From: Alistipes sp. Zagget8
GTDB lineage: Bacteria > Bacteroidota > Bacteroidia > Bacteroidales > Rikenellaceae
DNA: 52,555 nt
Direction of reading: 5' to 3'
NCBI GenBank assembly: GCA_001941065.1
Contig: MSHJ01000017.1
Coordinates: forward strand, 1 to 52,555
Under the pieces are notes generated by a model. That model ran no database searches. It saw nothing but the letters and a program-made list of their open reading frames with translations, and was not told where the DNA came from. Each line of letters begins with the position of its first letter. The stretch's first letter is position 1. Made by a program: the position numbers and the translations under genes. This document shows, in pieces, positions 41,382 through 50,225 of the stretch.

Positions 41382-42590
41382 ATGAGCAAGGACAAATACA
41401 CCCTGCAGGAGGTCACGACGCCCGCCGTGGAGCGCGAGTGGCTCGATCTTCCCAAAAAAATCTATAAGGGAAACCGCAACTGGGTCTGCCCGCTGGACAT
41501 GGATGTCCTGGAGGTCTTCGACCCGAAGAAAAACGATCTTTTCGCCGACGGCGAGGCCATTCGCTGGGTGGTCCGCGACCGGCAGGGCGAGGTCGTGGGA
41601 CGCATCGCGGCGTTCTACAACCGCGAGAAGGCCGCCATCGAGGAGCAGCCCACGGGCGGATGCGGGTTCTATGAGTCGATCGACGACCAGCAGGTCGCCG
41701 ACATGCTGTTCGAAGCCTCGCGCATGTGGCTCGCCAGCCGCGGCATGGAGGCCATGGACGGCCCGATCAACTTCGGGCAGCGGCGCGACTGGTGGGGACT
41801 GCTGGTCGAGGGCTACGAATTCCAGCCCCTTTACAAGAACCCCTACAACCCGCCCTATTACAAGGAACTGTTCGAGAATTACGGTTTCCGGAACTATTTC
41901 AACCAGCACAGTTTCATCTGGCGGGTGAACGATTCGGAGGCCAACAAGCAGATATTCGCCCGTGCCGAGCGGCTCTACACCGTGCCGGGCTATCGGGTCG
42001 AGAATATCGACATGAACAACCTGGAGGAGGCTGCCGAGAGTTTCCGCGTCATTTATAATAAGGCGTGGGCCCTGTTCTCGGGCGTGAAGCCGATGACGCA
42101 GGAAGAGGCGCTGGAGATGGTCCACGAGATGAAGCCGATCATCGACCCCAACATCATCTTCTTCGCCTATTTCAACGACGAGCCTATCGGATTCTTCATC
42201 ACGGTCCCCGACCTGAACCGCCTGATCGGCAAGTTCAACGGCAAATTCGGCCTGCGGCAGAAGCTGCGCCTCTTGTGGGACCTCAAGGTGCGCAAGTCGT
42301 GCGACCGCATCTTCGCCATCATCTTCGGCATCACCCCGGAGTTCCACGGCAAGGGCGTCGAGTCGGCCATCATGGTCAAGTACTGGCAGTTCCTCGAGCG
42401 GACGAAGAATCCCTACAAGTCGATGGAGCTGGCGTGGATCGGCGATTTCAATCCCGTGATGAACCGCATGATCGAGACCTACGTCTGCGCCACGCGCCAC
42501 AAGGTGCACACCACCTACCGCTACCTGTTCGACCGCACGAAGGAGTTCCACCGCTGTCCGCGCCTGGGCGTGAAGCGTCGTTCCGAATAA
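41382..42590 (+). CDS. GNAT-like N-acyltransferase family protein
   Basis: A 402-aa protein common in Bacteroidetes. The N-terminal half (WLDLPKKIYKGNRNWVCPLDMD; GRIAAFYNREKA; MDGPINFGQRRDWWGLLVEGYEF) and the C-terminal segment FHGKGVESAIMVKYW fit an acyl-CoA N-acyltransferase (GNAT) fold, possibly two repeats. The acceptor is unknown and acetyl-CoA use is inferred. No signal peptide. It is 18 bp upstream of gcvT and probably cotranscribed with gcvT and the DHOD-like gene. Confidence 0.75.
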   Translation: MSKDKYTLQEVTTPAVEREWLDLPKKIYKGNRNWVCPLDMDVLEVFDPKKNDLFADGEAIRWVVRDRQGEVVGRIAAFYNREKAAIEEQPTGGCGFYESIDDQQVADMLFEASRMWLASRGMEAMDGPINFGQRRDWWGLLVEGYEFQPLYKNPYNPPYYKELFENYGFRNYFNQHSFIWRVNDSEANKQIFARAERLYTVPGYRVENIDMNNLEEAAESFRVIYNKAWALFSGVKPMTQEEALEMVHEMKPIIDPNIIFFAYFNDEPIGFFITVPDLNRLIGKFNGKFGLRQKLRLLWDLKVRKSCDRIFAIIFGITPEFHGKGVESAIMVKYWQFLERTKNPYKSMELAWIGDFNPVMNRMIETYVCATRHKVHTTYRYLFDRTKEFHRCPRLGVKRRSE

Positions 42591-42608
42591 AAAAAATCGC
42601 ATAAAGAT

Positions 42609-43709
42609 ATGAAATCCACCGTATTCACCAAGTACCACATTGCCGCGGGTGCCAAGATGGCCGAATTCGCGGGATACAACATGCCTATCGAGTTTACGAG
42701 CATCAACGACGAACATCTGGCCGTGCGCAACGGCGCGGGCGTCTTCGACGTCAGCCACATGGGCGAAATCTGGGTCAAGGGCCCCAAGGCGCTGGGCCTG
42801 CTGCAGCGCATCACGACCAACGACGTTTCGAAACTCGTCGACGGCAAGGTGCAGTACACCTGCATGCCCAACGGCCGCGGGGGCATTGTCGACGATATTC
42901 TGGTCTACCGGGTCGATGCCGAAACCTACATGCTCTGCGTCAACGCCGCCAATATCGACAAGGACTGGGCGCACATCTGCGCCGAGGGCAAAGCCTTCGG
43001 CATGGAGGCCGGCCACGGCAAGGAGCTCTACAACGCTTCGGACGAGATTTGCCAGCTGGCTGTACAGGGACCGCTGGCGATGAAGATCGTGCAGAAGATG
43101 TGCGCGGAGCCGGTCGAGGAGATGGAGTACTATACCTTTAAGAAGATGCCCGTCGCCGGATGCGACGCCATCCTTTCGATCACGGGTTATACCGGTTCGG
43201 GCGGTTGTGAGATTTACGTCGCCAACGAGGACGGGGACAAACTTTGGAAGGCCCTCTGGGAGGCCGGCGCGGAGTTCGGGCTGAAAAACATCGGGCTCGG
43301 CGCCCGGGATACGCTGCGTCTGGAGAAGGGCTTCTGCCTCTACGGCAACGACATTGACGACACCACCTCGCCGATCGAGGCCGGGCTGGGCTGGATCACC
43401 AAGTTCGCCGAGGGCAAGGATTTCATCGACCGCGCCGTGATGGAGAAACTGAAAGCCGGGGGCGTTGAGCGCAAACTGGTGGGGCTGAAGATGATTGAGC
43501 GCGGCATCCCGCGCCACGGCTATCCGATTGCTTCGCCCGAGGGGGCGGAGATCGGACACGTCACCTCCGGCACGATGTCGCCCTGTCTGAAGGTCGGCGT
43601 GGCGCTGGGTTACGTGCAGGCCGCCTATGCCAAACCGGGCACGGAAATCGCTGTCGTCATCCGCGAGAAGCCCGTGAAGGCCGAAGTGGTGAAGATTCCT
43701 TTTGTTTAA
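42609..43709 (+). CDS. gcvT: Glycine cleavage system T protein (aminomethyltransferase)
   Basis: A 366-aa tetrahydrofolate-dependent aminomethyltransferase, which takes the aminomethyl group from the lipoyl H protein to give methylene-THF and ammonia. Family signatures are MPIEFTSINDEHLAVRNGAGVFDVSHMGEI near residue 25, SITGYTGSGGCEIYV in the middle and LGARDTLRLEKGFCLYGNDI with LGWITKF later. The Asp in the RxD...segment NGRGGIVDDILVYR is the expected catalytic residue. Neither gcvH nor gcvP is in the window. Confidence 0.96.
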   Translation: MKSTVFTKYHIAAGAKMAEFAGYNMPIEFTSINDEHLAVRNGAGVFDVSHMGEIWVKGPKALGLLQRITTNDVSKLVDGKVQYTCMPNGRGGIVDDILVYRVDAETYMLCVNAANIDKDWAHICAEGKAFGMEAGHGKELYNASDEICQLAVQGPLAMKIVQKMCAEPVEEMEYYTFKKMPVAGCDAILSITGYTGSGGCEIYVANEDGDKLWKALWEAGAEFGLKNIGLGARDTLRLEKGFCLYGNDIDDTTSPIEAGLGWITKFAEGKDFIDRAVMEKLKAGGVERKLVGLKMIERGIPRHGYPIASPEGAEIGHVTSGTMSPCLKVGVALGYVQAAYAKPGTEIAVVIREKPVKAEVVKIPFV

Positions 43710-43731
43710 TGTTTAACAGATACTTTTTTCG

Positions 43732-44700
43732 ATGAAAGCGAAATATCTCGGGCTGGAACTCGCAAGCCCCGTCGTGGTCAGCAGTTCCCCCTATACGGCA
43801 AACATGCACAACGTCGAACAGTGCGTCCGCAACGGCGCCGGCGCCGTGGTGCTGAAATCGATTTTCGAGGAGCAGATTTACCGTCAGGCCGCCTCGCTGG
43901 ACAAAATGGAAGGTTACGGCGACGCCGGCGAATACCTCGAGCGCTATCTGGGCGACGCCTACAAGGCCGAACTGCTGACGCTCGTCACCGATGCCGCCAA
44001 GACGGGCATTCCCGTCATCGGAAGCATCAACTGTCTGGGTACGGGCGATGCGTGGATCGAGTATGCCTCGGCCATGCAGGCCGCCGGGGCTTCGGCGCTG
44101 GAGCTGAACATCTTCCTTTTGCCGACCGACCGGCAGGCTTCGGCGCAGCAGATCGAACAGCATTATGCTGACATCGTGCGCAAGGTCGCCGCCGCGGTGA
44201 CGATCCCCGTGTCGGTGAAGCTCCCGATGCGCCTGACGAACGTGCTCTCGGTGGGCGACGCCCTGCTGGGTCGCGGCGCCCGGGGACTGGTGCTTTACAA
44301 CCGCTTCTTCGAACCCGATATCGACATCGAGAAGATGTGCTTCGTGAACGGCGACCCGTTCAGCGAACCGGCCGAACTGCGCAATGTGCTTCGCAGCACG
44401 GCGCTGTGCGCCCACGCACTGCCGCAGCTGGACATCGCCGTTTCGACGGGTGTGCACGACGGGGCCGCCGCCGTCAAGGCGCTGCTCGCGGGTGCCGCCG
44501 CGGTGCAGGTCTGCACGGCCATCCATCGCCACGGCTACGAGGTGATCGGCACGATCAACCGCTTCATCGACGAATGGGCCGCCCGTCAGGGCTTCGATTC
44601 GCTCGATGAGTTCTGCGGCCGCATGGACTACGGCTCTTCGGAGGGCGAGTTCTACCAGCGGGTGCAGTATATGAAATATTTCCCGCACGGCGAGGAGTAA
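43732..44700 (+). CDS. Dihydroorotate dehydrogenase-like FMN protein
   Basis: A 322-aa TIM-barrel flavoprotein of the DHOD-like group. It contains LGLELASPVVVSSSPYT at the N terminus, GAGAVVLKSIFEEQI, GASALELNIFLLPTD, PVSVKLPMRLTNV and a C-terminal STGVHDGAAAVKALLAGAAAVQVCTA, which is the FMN-phosphate site. The group's real substrate is not established; the canonical catalytic Cys/Ser loop is not obvious, so a role in pyrimidine synthesis should not be assumed. It follows gcvT by 22 bp and ends the operon before a good terminator. Confidence 0.87.
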   Translation: MKAKYLGLELASPVVVSSSPYTANMHNVEQCVRNGAGAVVLKSIFEEQIYRQAASLDKMEGYGDAGEYLERYLGDAYKAELLTLVTDAAKTGIPVIGSINCLGTGDAWIEYASAMQAAGASALELNIFLLPTDRQASAQQIEQHYADIVRKVAAAVTIPVSVKLPMRLTNVLSVGDALLGRGARGLVLYNRFFEPDIDIEKMCFVNGDPFSEPAELRNVLRSTALCAHALPQLDIAVSTGVHDGAAAVKALLAGAAAVQVCTAIHRHGYEVIGTINRFIDEWAARQGFDSLDEFCGRMDYGSSEGEFYQRVQYMKYFPHGEE

Positions 44701-44718
44701 CCGCCGCCCGGAAACGAG

Positions 44719-44754
44719 AAACCCCGGATGCTTCGACAAGCGTCCGGGGTTTTC
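44719..44754. terminator. Bidirectional terminator between the DHOD-like and HD genes
   Basis: 15-bp stem AAACCCCGGATGCTT / AAGCGTCCGGGGTTT (one T-G pair) with a CGAC loop, followed by TTTCGG. It lies between convergent genes, 2 bp from the HD gene's stop. Confidence 0.85.
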
Positions 44755-44756
44755 GG

Positions 44757-45392
44757 TTATTCCGAGGCGGCCTCCGCGTCGAATGTTTCGTCGAAGAGCT
44801 TCCGCAGCCGCTGCGGGTCGCGGATGATTGCCCGCAGCTCTTCGAGCCGCCGGGCGTTGTCCGATTCGGCGATCCAGAGCCGCAGGTAGCCCCCTTCGGC
44901 GTATTTCTTTTGCAGGTGGTCCCGACAGCGGGCGTAGTGCCCCTCGCGGTCCAGCGCGGGGTAGTTCGCCAGCCCGTACTGCACCGTGCGGCGGATGATT
45001 GTCGCGGGGTCGATCACCCGGTCGGCCTCGGCCACGATGCGGCCGTAAATCGTGCGGGGCGCGTGGTCCGACGAGGCGCGGTGGTCCTCCACGGCCTCGC
45101 GCATCACCCCGATCTGCTCTTCGGTGAACCGGCGGCGGAGCTCCGCATCTTCCGCGAGGATGCGTCCGGCATCGATGTGGTGCCGTTCGCGTCCGTTCAC
45201 CAGCCCCGTGTCGTGGTAGGCGGCGACGGTGTAGACCATATCTGTATCCACGTCGTAATGCGCCGCCAGCGCAAGGCTCTGCGCAATGACCGTGCGCACG
45301 TGGTCCGTGCCGTGGGTGCGGTCGAAATGTTCGTAGCGGGGGATGATCTCGGCCTCGATGTAGGCCTCGAGCGATGGATCGGGTCGTTTCAT
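44757..45392 (-). CDS. HD-domain phosphohydrolase
   Basis: A 211-aa HD-superfamily protein. The motif set is THGTDHVRTVI (His31), AAYHDTGL (His60-Asp61), a charged middle and AEADRVIDPATIIRRTVQY with the later Asp. These residues coordinate metal in HD nucleotidases and phosphodiesterases, close to the YfbR/uncharacterised single-domain HD type. The ATG at 45392 is chosen; the in-frame extension upstream runs through the thrE promoter region. Substrate unknown. It is divergent from the threonine/serine exporter genes. Confidence 0.85.
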   Translation of the reverse strand: MKRPDPSLEAYIEAEIIPRYEHFDRTHGTDHVRTVIAQSLALAAHYDVDTDMVYTVAAYHDTGLVNGRERHHIDAGRILAEDAELRRRFTEEQIGVMREAVEDHRASSDHAPRTIYGRIVAEADRVIDPATIIRRTVQYGLANYPALDREGHYARCRDHLQKKYAEGGYLRLWIAESDNARRLEELRAIIRDPQRLRKLFDETFDAEAASE

Positions 45393-45418
45393 GCGGCGAA
45401 GATACATAATTTTTTTAT

Positions 45419-45426
45419 TATCTTTG
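45419..45426 (+). promoter_or_regulatory. Putative -7 element of the threonine/serine exporter operon
   Basis: TATCTTTG, 21 bp before the ATG at 45448, after an A/T-rich run. Confidence 0.5.
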
Positions 45427-45447
45427 TCCCCGGTTAAAGTTCGGGTT

Positions 45448-46215
45448 ATGAAAACAGCGGCGGAGCTCAAGGAAATAGCGCAGTTCATCGCCGAGTACGC
45501 CACCCGGCTGATGGGGTCGGGCGTCCACACTTCGCGGGTGGTGCGCAACTCCAAGCGGCTGGGCGAGGCGCTCGGGGTGCGGGTGATCGTATCGGCGTTC
45601 CAGAAAGTCGTGACCTTTTCGGTCTGCGACGACGACAGCGGCGAGGTCTACAGCGAGGTGGCCGACATTCCGCCCCTGCCGATCAGTTTCGAACTGAACG
45701 CCGAACTGAGCGCCCTGAGCTGGGAGGCTTACGACCGCCAGATGCCGCTTCCGGAAATCCGGGCCCGCTATGCGGAGATCGTCGCCCGGCCGCGCCTCGA
45801 CCCGATCTTCACACTCATTCTCGTCGGCCTGGCCAACGCCTCGTTCTGCCGCCTGTTCGGCGGCGACTGGTTTGCCGTGAGCATCGTCTTCACGGCCACG
45901 CTGCTGGGCTTCTTCCTCCGCCAGCGGATGCAGGCCCGGGGATTCAACCACTACGTGATTTTCATCGCCTCGTCGTTCGCGGCTTCGATGTACGCCTCGG
46001 TGGCGCTGATGTTCGACACCACCTCCGAGGTGGCCCTCGCCACGAGCGTCCTCTACCTCATTCCCGGCGTGCCGCTTATCAACGGCGTGATCGACATCGT
46101 CGAAGGCCACGTGCTCAACGGCATCGCCCGCCTCACGTCGGCGTTGATGCTGATTATCTGCATTGCCATCGGGCTGTCGTGCACGCTGATGATCGTTAAA
46201 AACGGATTGCTATGA
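45448..46215 (+). CDS. Threonine/serine exporter, ThrE N-terminal-type half
   Basis: A 255-aa protein. The soluble N-terminal part (about residues 1-115, with YATRLMGSGVHTSRVVRNSKRLGEALG) is the DUF1212 domain, which in ThrE has hydrolase-like motifs; four or five helices follow (FTLILVGLANASFCRLFGG; LYLIPGVPLINGVIDIVEGH). In ThrE exporters this half and a DUF3815 half may be fused or split, and both are needed for Thr/Ser export. Here they are split and overlap by 4 nt. ATG at 45448 chosen on the promoter and family start. Confidence 0.9.
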   Translation: MKTAAELKEIAQFIAEYATRLMGSGVHTSRVVRNSKRLGEALGVRVIVSAFQKVVTFSVCDDDSGEVYSEVADIPPLPISFELNAELSALSWEAYDRQMPLPEIRARYAEIVARPRLDPIFTLILVGLANASFCRLFGGDWFAVSIVFTATLLGFFLRQRMQARGFNHYVIFIASSFAASMYASVALMFDTTSEVALATSVLYLIPGVPLINGVIDIVEGHVLNGIARLTSALMLIICIAIGLSCTLMIVKNGLL

Positions 46216-46712
46216 TGCTGTTCGAAATTCTCTCCGACGGATTTTTCGCCGCCGTTGCGGCCATCGGATTCGGGGCGATTTCCGATCCTCCGATGCGGGC
46301 CTTTCCGGTCATTGCCCTGCTGGCCGCCGCGGGCCATGCCCTGCGTTTCGTGCTGATGCATAACGGGATGGATATTGCCACGGCGTCGCTCTGCGCGTCG
46401 GTCGTGATCGGCGTCGGCAGCCTGCTGTTAGGCGGCCGCATCCGCTGCCCGATGACCGTGCTGTTCATCCCGGCGCTGCTGCCGATGATTCCGGGCATGT
46501 ACGCCTACAAAACGGTCTTCGCCATGATCATGTTTATGCAGCACCTGGGCGATTCGGCGGCCAGCACCCTCTATATGGAGGAGATTCTGCGCAACGGATT
46601 CGTGACCTTTTGCGTGATTTTCATGCTGGCGGCGGGCGCTGCGGCTCCGATTTTTCTGTTTAACAAGCGTGCCCATTCGCTGACGCGCAACAAAAAATAC
46701 ATTTCCGAATAA
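46212..46712 (+). CDS. Threonine/serine exporter, ThrE C-terminal-type half (DUF3815)
   Basis: A 166-aa membrane protein with four or five helices, corresponding to the DUF3815 half of ThrE. FAAVAAIGFGAISDPPMRAFPVIALLAAAGHALRF and FIPALLPMIPGMYAYK are typical. It starts within the stop codon of the previous gene (ATGA) and its own stop overlaps the next ATG by one base, so the three genes are translationally coupled. Predicted to form the exporter with the preceding protein. Confidence 0.9.
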   Translation: MMLFEILSDGFFAAVAAIGFGAISDPPMRAFPVIALLAAAGHALRFVLMHNGMDIATASLCASVVIGVGSLLLGGRIRCPMTVLFIPALLPMIPGMYAYKTVFAMIMFMQHLGDSAASTLYMEEILRNGFVTFCVIFMLAAGAAAPIFLFNKRAHSLTRNKKYISE

Positions 46713-47434
46713 TGGCAGTTTTCTGGCAGACGATCGCCGGCTATAACGCCGCTACCTGGCCTCTGCAGGCATTGTTGGTCGTCGCGGGCATCGTGCTCAC
46801 GACGCTGCTCTACCGCCGGCCTTCGCCGCGCGTGAAAGTGGCGATGAAGGTTTATCTGGCGTTGCTCAACGGCTGGATCGCCGTGGCTTATTATCTCCGG
46901 GCCTGCGCCGAGCGGCCTTACAGCGAGGTGATGGCGCTGTTCTGGGGCGTGATGGCCGCCGTGTGGATTTACGATATCGCCGTGGATTACACCACCTTCG
47001 AACGGACCCGCAAGCACGACCGCATCGCCTTTGTCTTCTACCTCATGCCGTTCGTTTATCCGCTCTTTTCGCTGCTGCGGGGACTGGAATTCCCGATGGT
47101 CACCTCGCCTGTCATGCCCTGCTCGGTGGCGGTCTTCACCATCGGGCTGCTGCTCTCGTTCTCTAAGCGGGTGAATCTTTTCGTGATCCTCTTCCTGTGC
47201 CACTGGGCGCTGGTGGGCTTCTCGAAGGTCTATTTCTTCGGCATTCCCGAGGATTTGCTGCTGGCCAGCGCGTCGGTCCCGGCGCTGTACCTCTTTTTTA
47301 AGGAGTATATCGACCTCAATTTCCACCGCGACACCAAGCCCGACCTGCGGGTGATGAATTTCCTGCTGGCGGCGATGTGCGCCGCCCTCGGGGTCTTCTT
47401 TTCCGTGACCATCTGGCAGCAGTTTATCGGATAG
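46712..47434 (+). CDS. Integral membrane protein, DUF6064-like
   Basis: A 240-aa protein with about eight hydrophobic helices. The opening FWQTIAGYNAATWPLQALLVVAG, the basic loop YRRPSPRVKV and the segment SVAVFTIGLLL resemble the DUF6064 family as I remember it; function is unknown. It overlaps the exporter gene by one base, so it may be an accessory subunit of the ThrE-like exporter or merely cotranscribed. Followed by a terminator. Confidence 0.7.
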   Translation: MAVFWQTIAGYNAATWPLQALLVVAGIVLTTLLYRRPSPRVKVAMKVYLALLNGWIAVAYYLRACAERPYSEVMALFWGVMAAVWIYDIAVDYTTFERTRKHDRIAFVFYLMPFVYPLFSLLRGLEFPMVTSPVMPCSVAVFTIGLLLSFSKRVNLFVILFLCHWALVGFSKVYFFGIPEDLLLASASVPALYLFFKEYIDLNFHRDTKPDLRVMNFLLAAMCAALGVFFSVTIWQQFIG

Positions 47435-47454
47435 ACCCTCCGGAATCCGCGTAT

Positions 47455-47486
47455 GAAAAATCCCGCCCTTTTTAGGCGGGATTTTT
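47455..47486. terminator. Bidirectional terminator between the DUF6064-like gene and rny
   Basis: AAAAATCCCGCC-cttttta-GGCGGGATTTTTT, T-rich on both strands, between convergent genes. Confidence 0.9.
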
Positions 47487-47504
47487 TCGATTGGTCGATG
47501 TTTC

Positions 47505-49052
47505 TTACTTGGCGTAGGACACAGCGCGGGTCTCGCGGATGACGGTGATCTTCACCTGACCCGGGTACGTCATTTCGTCCTGAATTTTCTTGGCGATGTC
47601 GTGCGACAGTCCCTCCGACTCCTGGTCCGAGAGTTTGTCGGCGCCGACGATCACGCGCAGCTCGCGGCCGGCCTGGATGGCGCAGGTCTTCACCACGCCG
47701 GGGTACGACAGGGCGATATCCTCCATCTCTTTTAGCCGCTTGATGTAGCTTTCGACCACCTCGCGGCGTGCGCCGGGGCGTGCGCCCGAAATGGCGTCGC
47801 AAACCTGGATGATCGGGGCGATGATCGAGGTCATCTCCACCTCGTCGTGGTGGGCGCCGATGGCGTTGCAAACCTCGGGTTTCTCCTTGAATTTTTCGGC
47901 GAGCTTCATGCCGATGATTGCGTGCGGCAGTTCCGGTTCGTCGTCGGGCACCTTGCCGATGTCGTGCAGCAGACCTGCGCGGCGGGCGATCTTGGGGTTG
48001 AGACCCAGCTCGGCGGCCATGATGCCTGCGAGGTTGGCCGTTTCACGGGCGTGCTGCAGCAGGTTCTGGCCGTAGGACGAACGGTATTTCATCTTGCCGA
48101 TCATGCGGATCAGCTCGGGGTGCAGTCCGTGGATGCCGAGGTCGATCGTCGTGCGTTTGCCGACCTCGACGATCTCCTCCTCGATCTGCTTCTGGACCTT
48201 GGCCACCACCTCCTCGATGCGGGCGGGGTGGATACGTCCGTCGGTGACCAGCTGGTGCAGGGCCAGACGTGCGATCTCGCGGCGCACGGGGTCGAATCCC
48301 GAAAGGATGATCGCCTCGGGGGTGTCGTCGACGATGATCTCGATGCCCGTCGCGGCCTCCAGGGCGCGGATGTTGCGGCCCTCGCGGCCGATGATGCGGC
48401 CCTTGACCTCGTCGCTCTCGATGTTGAACACCGTCACGGCATTCTCGATGGCCGTTTCGGTCGCCACGCGCTGGATCGACGCGACGATGATGCGTTTGGC
48501 CTCCTTCGTGGCGGTCATTTTGGCCTCTTCGACGGTCTCGTTGATGTAGGCGGCGGCTTCGGTCTTGGCCTCGGCCTTCATGTTTTCGATGAGGATGTTC
48601 TTGGCGTCCTCCGAGCTCATGCCCGAAATCTGCTCCAGACGTGCGTTCTGCTCGCGCTGCATCTGGTCGACCTCCTCCTTCTTGTGCTCGAGAATCTGCA
48701 GCTGGTTCTGCAGCTGTTCCTTCAGCCGGTCGTTGTCGCGGAGCTTGTTTTCCAGTTCGCGCTGCTGGTTCTGCAGGTTCTGCTCGATCTGCTTGGCACG
48801 CTGTTCGCTCTGTGCGATCTTCTGGTTGCGTTCGTTGACCTGGCGGTCGTATTCGCTCTTGAGCTGTATGAACTTCTCTTTCGCCTGAAGGATACGCTCC
48901 TTCTTGATCATCTCTCCCTCGGCCTCGGCCTCCTTCACGGCGGCTTCACGGCGCTTGCGGATCGACGTTTTGACCACGAGGTTGGTGACAACCGCGTAGA
49001 CCGCAACGGCGACCACTGCAGAGATGCAGGCAGTCAAAATGATGGTATACAT
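47505..49052 (-). CDS. rny: Ribonuclease Y
   Basis: A 515-aa membrane-anchored endoribonuclease that initiates mRNA turnover. N-terminal transmembrane helix ([23 protein letters not shown]), long coiled coil (about residues 30-180), KH domain ([31 protein letters not shown]) and HD domain with [16 protein letters not shown] and GAHHDEVEM. Length is usual. No -7 element is seen directly upstream; a probable 6S RNA with its terminator lies 53 bp before the start, so rny is perhaps fed by readthrough or a weak promoter. Confidence 0.97.
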   Translation of the reverse strand: MYTIILTACISAVVAVAVYAVVTNLVVKTSIRKRREAAVKEAEAEGEMIKKERILQAKEKFIQLKSEYDRQVNERNQKIAQSEQRAKQIEQNLQNQQRELENKLRDNDRLKEQLQNQLQILEHKKEEVDQMQREQNARLEQISGMSSEDAKNILIENMKAEAKTEAAAYINETVEEAKMTATKEAKRIIVASIQRVATETAIENAVTVFNIESDEVKGRIIGREGRNIRALEAATGIEIIVDDTPEAIILSGFDPVRREIARLALHQLVTDGRIHPARIEEVVAKVQKQIEEEIVEVGKRTTIDLGIHGLHPELIRMIGKMKYRSSYGQNLLQHARETANLAGIMAAELGLNPKIARRAGLLHDIGKVPDDEPELPHAIIGMKLAEKFKEKPEVCNAIGAHHDEVEMTSIIAPIIQVCDAISGARPGARREVVESYIKRLKEMEDIALSYPGVVKTCAIQAGRELRVIVGADKLSDQESEGLSHDIAKKIQDEMTYPGQVKITVIRETRAVSYAK

Positions 49053-49104
49053 TGACTCTTACGTGTTTTTAATTTGTTATTATTAGGGTTTCTTGTGTAG
49101 TCAT

Positions 49105-49310
49105 AAAAAAACCGCATAGGATTCCTTAGTCTCGTTTGACGAATCTGCCGATCAGTCATGTGTGGGGGCTCCGACAATCGCAATCTTCCAACGGTACGCC
49201 GTAACGTACTCCCCGTGAGGGTGGTAAGGCCTGATTTTGAAGCGCCTTGAGTTGCCCCAATTTAAAAAGTGTTCAGTTTCGCAAAGCTTTAAGGAATCTA
49301 TGCGGGTAGA
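49105..49310 (-). ncRNA. ssrS: Probable 6S RNA (6S-Flavo type)
   Basis: The 334-bp gap between zapA and rny holds a minus-strand structure. Its ends pair closely: CCGCATAGATTCCTTA (49290-49305) with TAAGGAATCCTATGCGG (49112-49128), followed directly by seven U (49105-49111). A long interior with GGCCUUACCACCCUCACGGGG and smaller paired blocks lies between, consistent with the long hairpin with a central bubble that mimics an open promoter. Position next to zapA is the same as for ssrS in many bacteria. The 5' end is estimated; no clear promoter was found. 6S identity is inferred from context and shape, not from a covariance search. Confidence 0.7.
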
Positions 49311-49386
49311 TTCTTGTATGTAAAAGAACGTTTTTCGTCGGATGCATATTGTCCGCGGATTTTCTCCTCCTGCGGCCTCCCGTCGT

Positions 49387-49686
49387 TTATTTCTTCGGGT
49401 CGTTGAGATATGCATCTATTTCCGTGCCGATTTTTTCCAGCTGGCGGAGATCTTCGTTGTCCACCTCGCGGCTTTGCCGCATGCCGACGTTCGCAATGGC
49501 GAATTTCAGCGCGGCCATCGACAGGTAATCCTGGTCTGTCCAGTTCTTGAGATTCTGTTGTTTTATCAGTGCGAGGTAGTTGTTCACCTCCCGTTCGGCC
49601 AGCCGGTACACCTCCTCTTTTCCGCTCTCGATGTTGAACGGATAGCTTTTTCCCGCTATTTTGAGGGTTATCGCCTGTTTTGCCAT
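49387..49686 (-). CDS. zapA: Cell division protein ZapA
   Basis: A 99-aa protein. The N-terminal beta domain MAKQAITLKIAGKSYPF and the following YRLAEREVNNYLALIKQ are typical, and the second half is a helical coiled coil. ZapA cross-links FtsZ filaments in the Z ring. It is 72 bp after the coiled-coil gene and just upstream of the probable 6S RNA. Confidence 0.9.
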   Translation of the reverse strand: MAKQAITLKIAGKSYPFNIESGKEEVYRLAEREVNNYLALIKQQNLKNWTDQDYLSMAALKFAIANVGMRQSREVDNEDLRQLEKIGTEIDAYLNDPKK

Positions 49687-49758
49687 TTTTCGCGTCGTTT
49701 CGTTTATTCTTCTCTTCCTCTTCTGTCCTCTCCCGCCCGTCCGTTGCCGGGGCCGGTT

Positions 49759-50070
49759 CTATTCAGCCTCCCGGGGCGCCAGCGGCTGTCCCAGCAGCGC
49801 AATGCACTTGTCCACCTCCCGCATAAGACGGTTGACGCGTGCCCGCGCTTTTTCCCGGTTCCGACTCTCTCCCGCAAGCCCTTCGGCCAGCTGCATGCGT
49901 GCCAGCTCGGCGTCCAACTCCCGGACACGCTCTTCGAGCGTGCGTTTCTCCGAGCGGAGCGTGTCGCGCTGTGCCGTCAGCTCCGTGCAGAGTTCCGACA
50001 ACCGTTTGTGGTCGTCGATAAGCTGCTTTACGCGGGCTTCGAGATTCGTTATCACGCTTTTGTCGGCCAT
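49759..50070 (-). CDS. Coiled-coil protein upstream of zapA (possible ZapB-like partner)
   Basis: A 103-aa protein that is almost wholly one coiled coil (heptad-rich VITNLEARVKQLIDDHKRLSELCTEL.. and RTLEERVRELDAELARM) with a C-terminal helix containing NRLMREVDKCIALLG. The ATG at 50070 is chosen because a strong promoter (50101-50132) overlaps the alternative ATG at 50103. Similar small coiled-coil genes precede zapA in other Bacteroidetes. By position it could be a Z-ring factor analogous to ZapB, but this is inference. Confidence 0.75.
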   Translation of the reverse strand: MADKSVITNLEARVKQLIDDHKRLSELCTELTAQRDTLRSEKRTLEERVRELDAELARMQLAEGLAGESRNREKARARVNRLMREVDKCIALLGQPLAPREAE

Positions 50071-50100
50071 GGCTTTCAAATATGGTTCCGGTTCACTTTT

Positions 50101-50132
50101 CAAAGGTAAGAAAAAAAACGGACGGTTCCAAA
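50101..50132 (-). promoter_or_regulatory. Consensus promoter of the coiled-coil/zapA unit
   Basis: TTTG (50129-50132), a 20-bp spacer and TACCTTTG (50101-50108) on the minus strand; a good -33/-7 match. Confidence 0.75.
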
Positions 50133-50225
50133 ACGGAATCGCATACGGTCCGGCAAAATTTCCCGACCTGCCAAAAGTGTCGTTACGACACCAAAGATAG
50201 GGAAAAAACGTCGAAAAGCCAAAAA

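Noticed and set aside
47847..49055. 402-codon open frame on the plus strand opposite rny
   Set aside because: Leu/Asp-rich antisense shadow; rny is unambiguous on the other strand.
49152..49415. 87-codon open frame in the zapA-rny gap
   Set aside because: It lies over the structured RNA and overlaps the end of zapA; composition is not coding-like.
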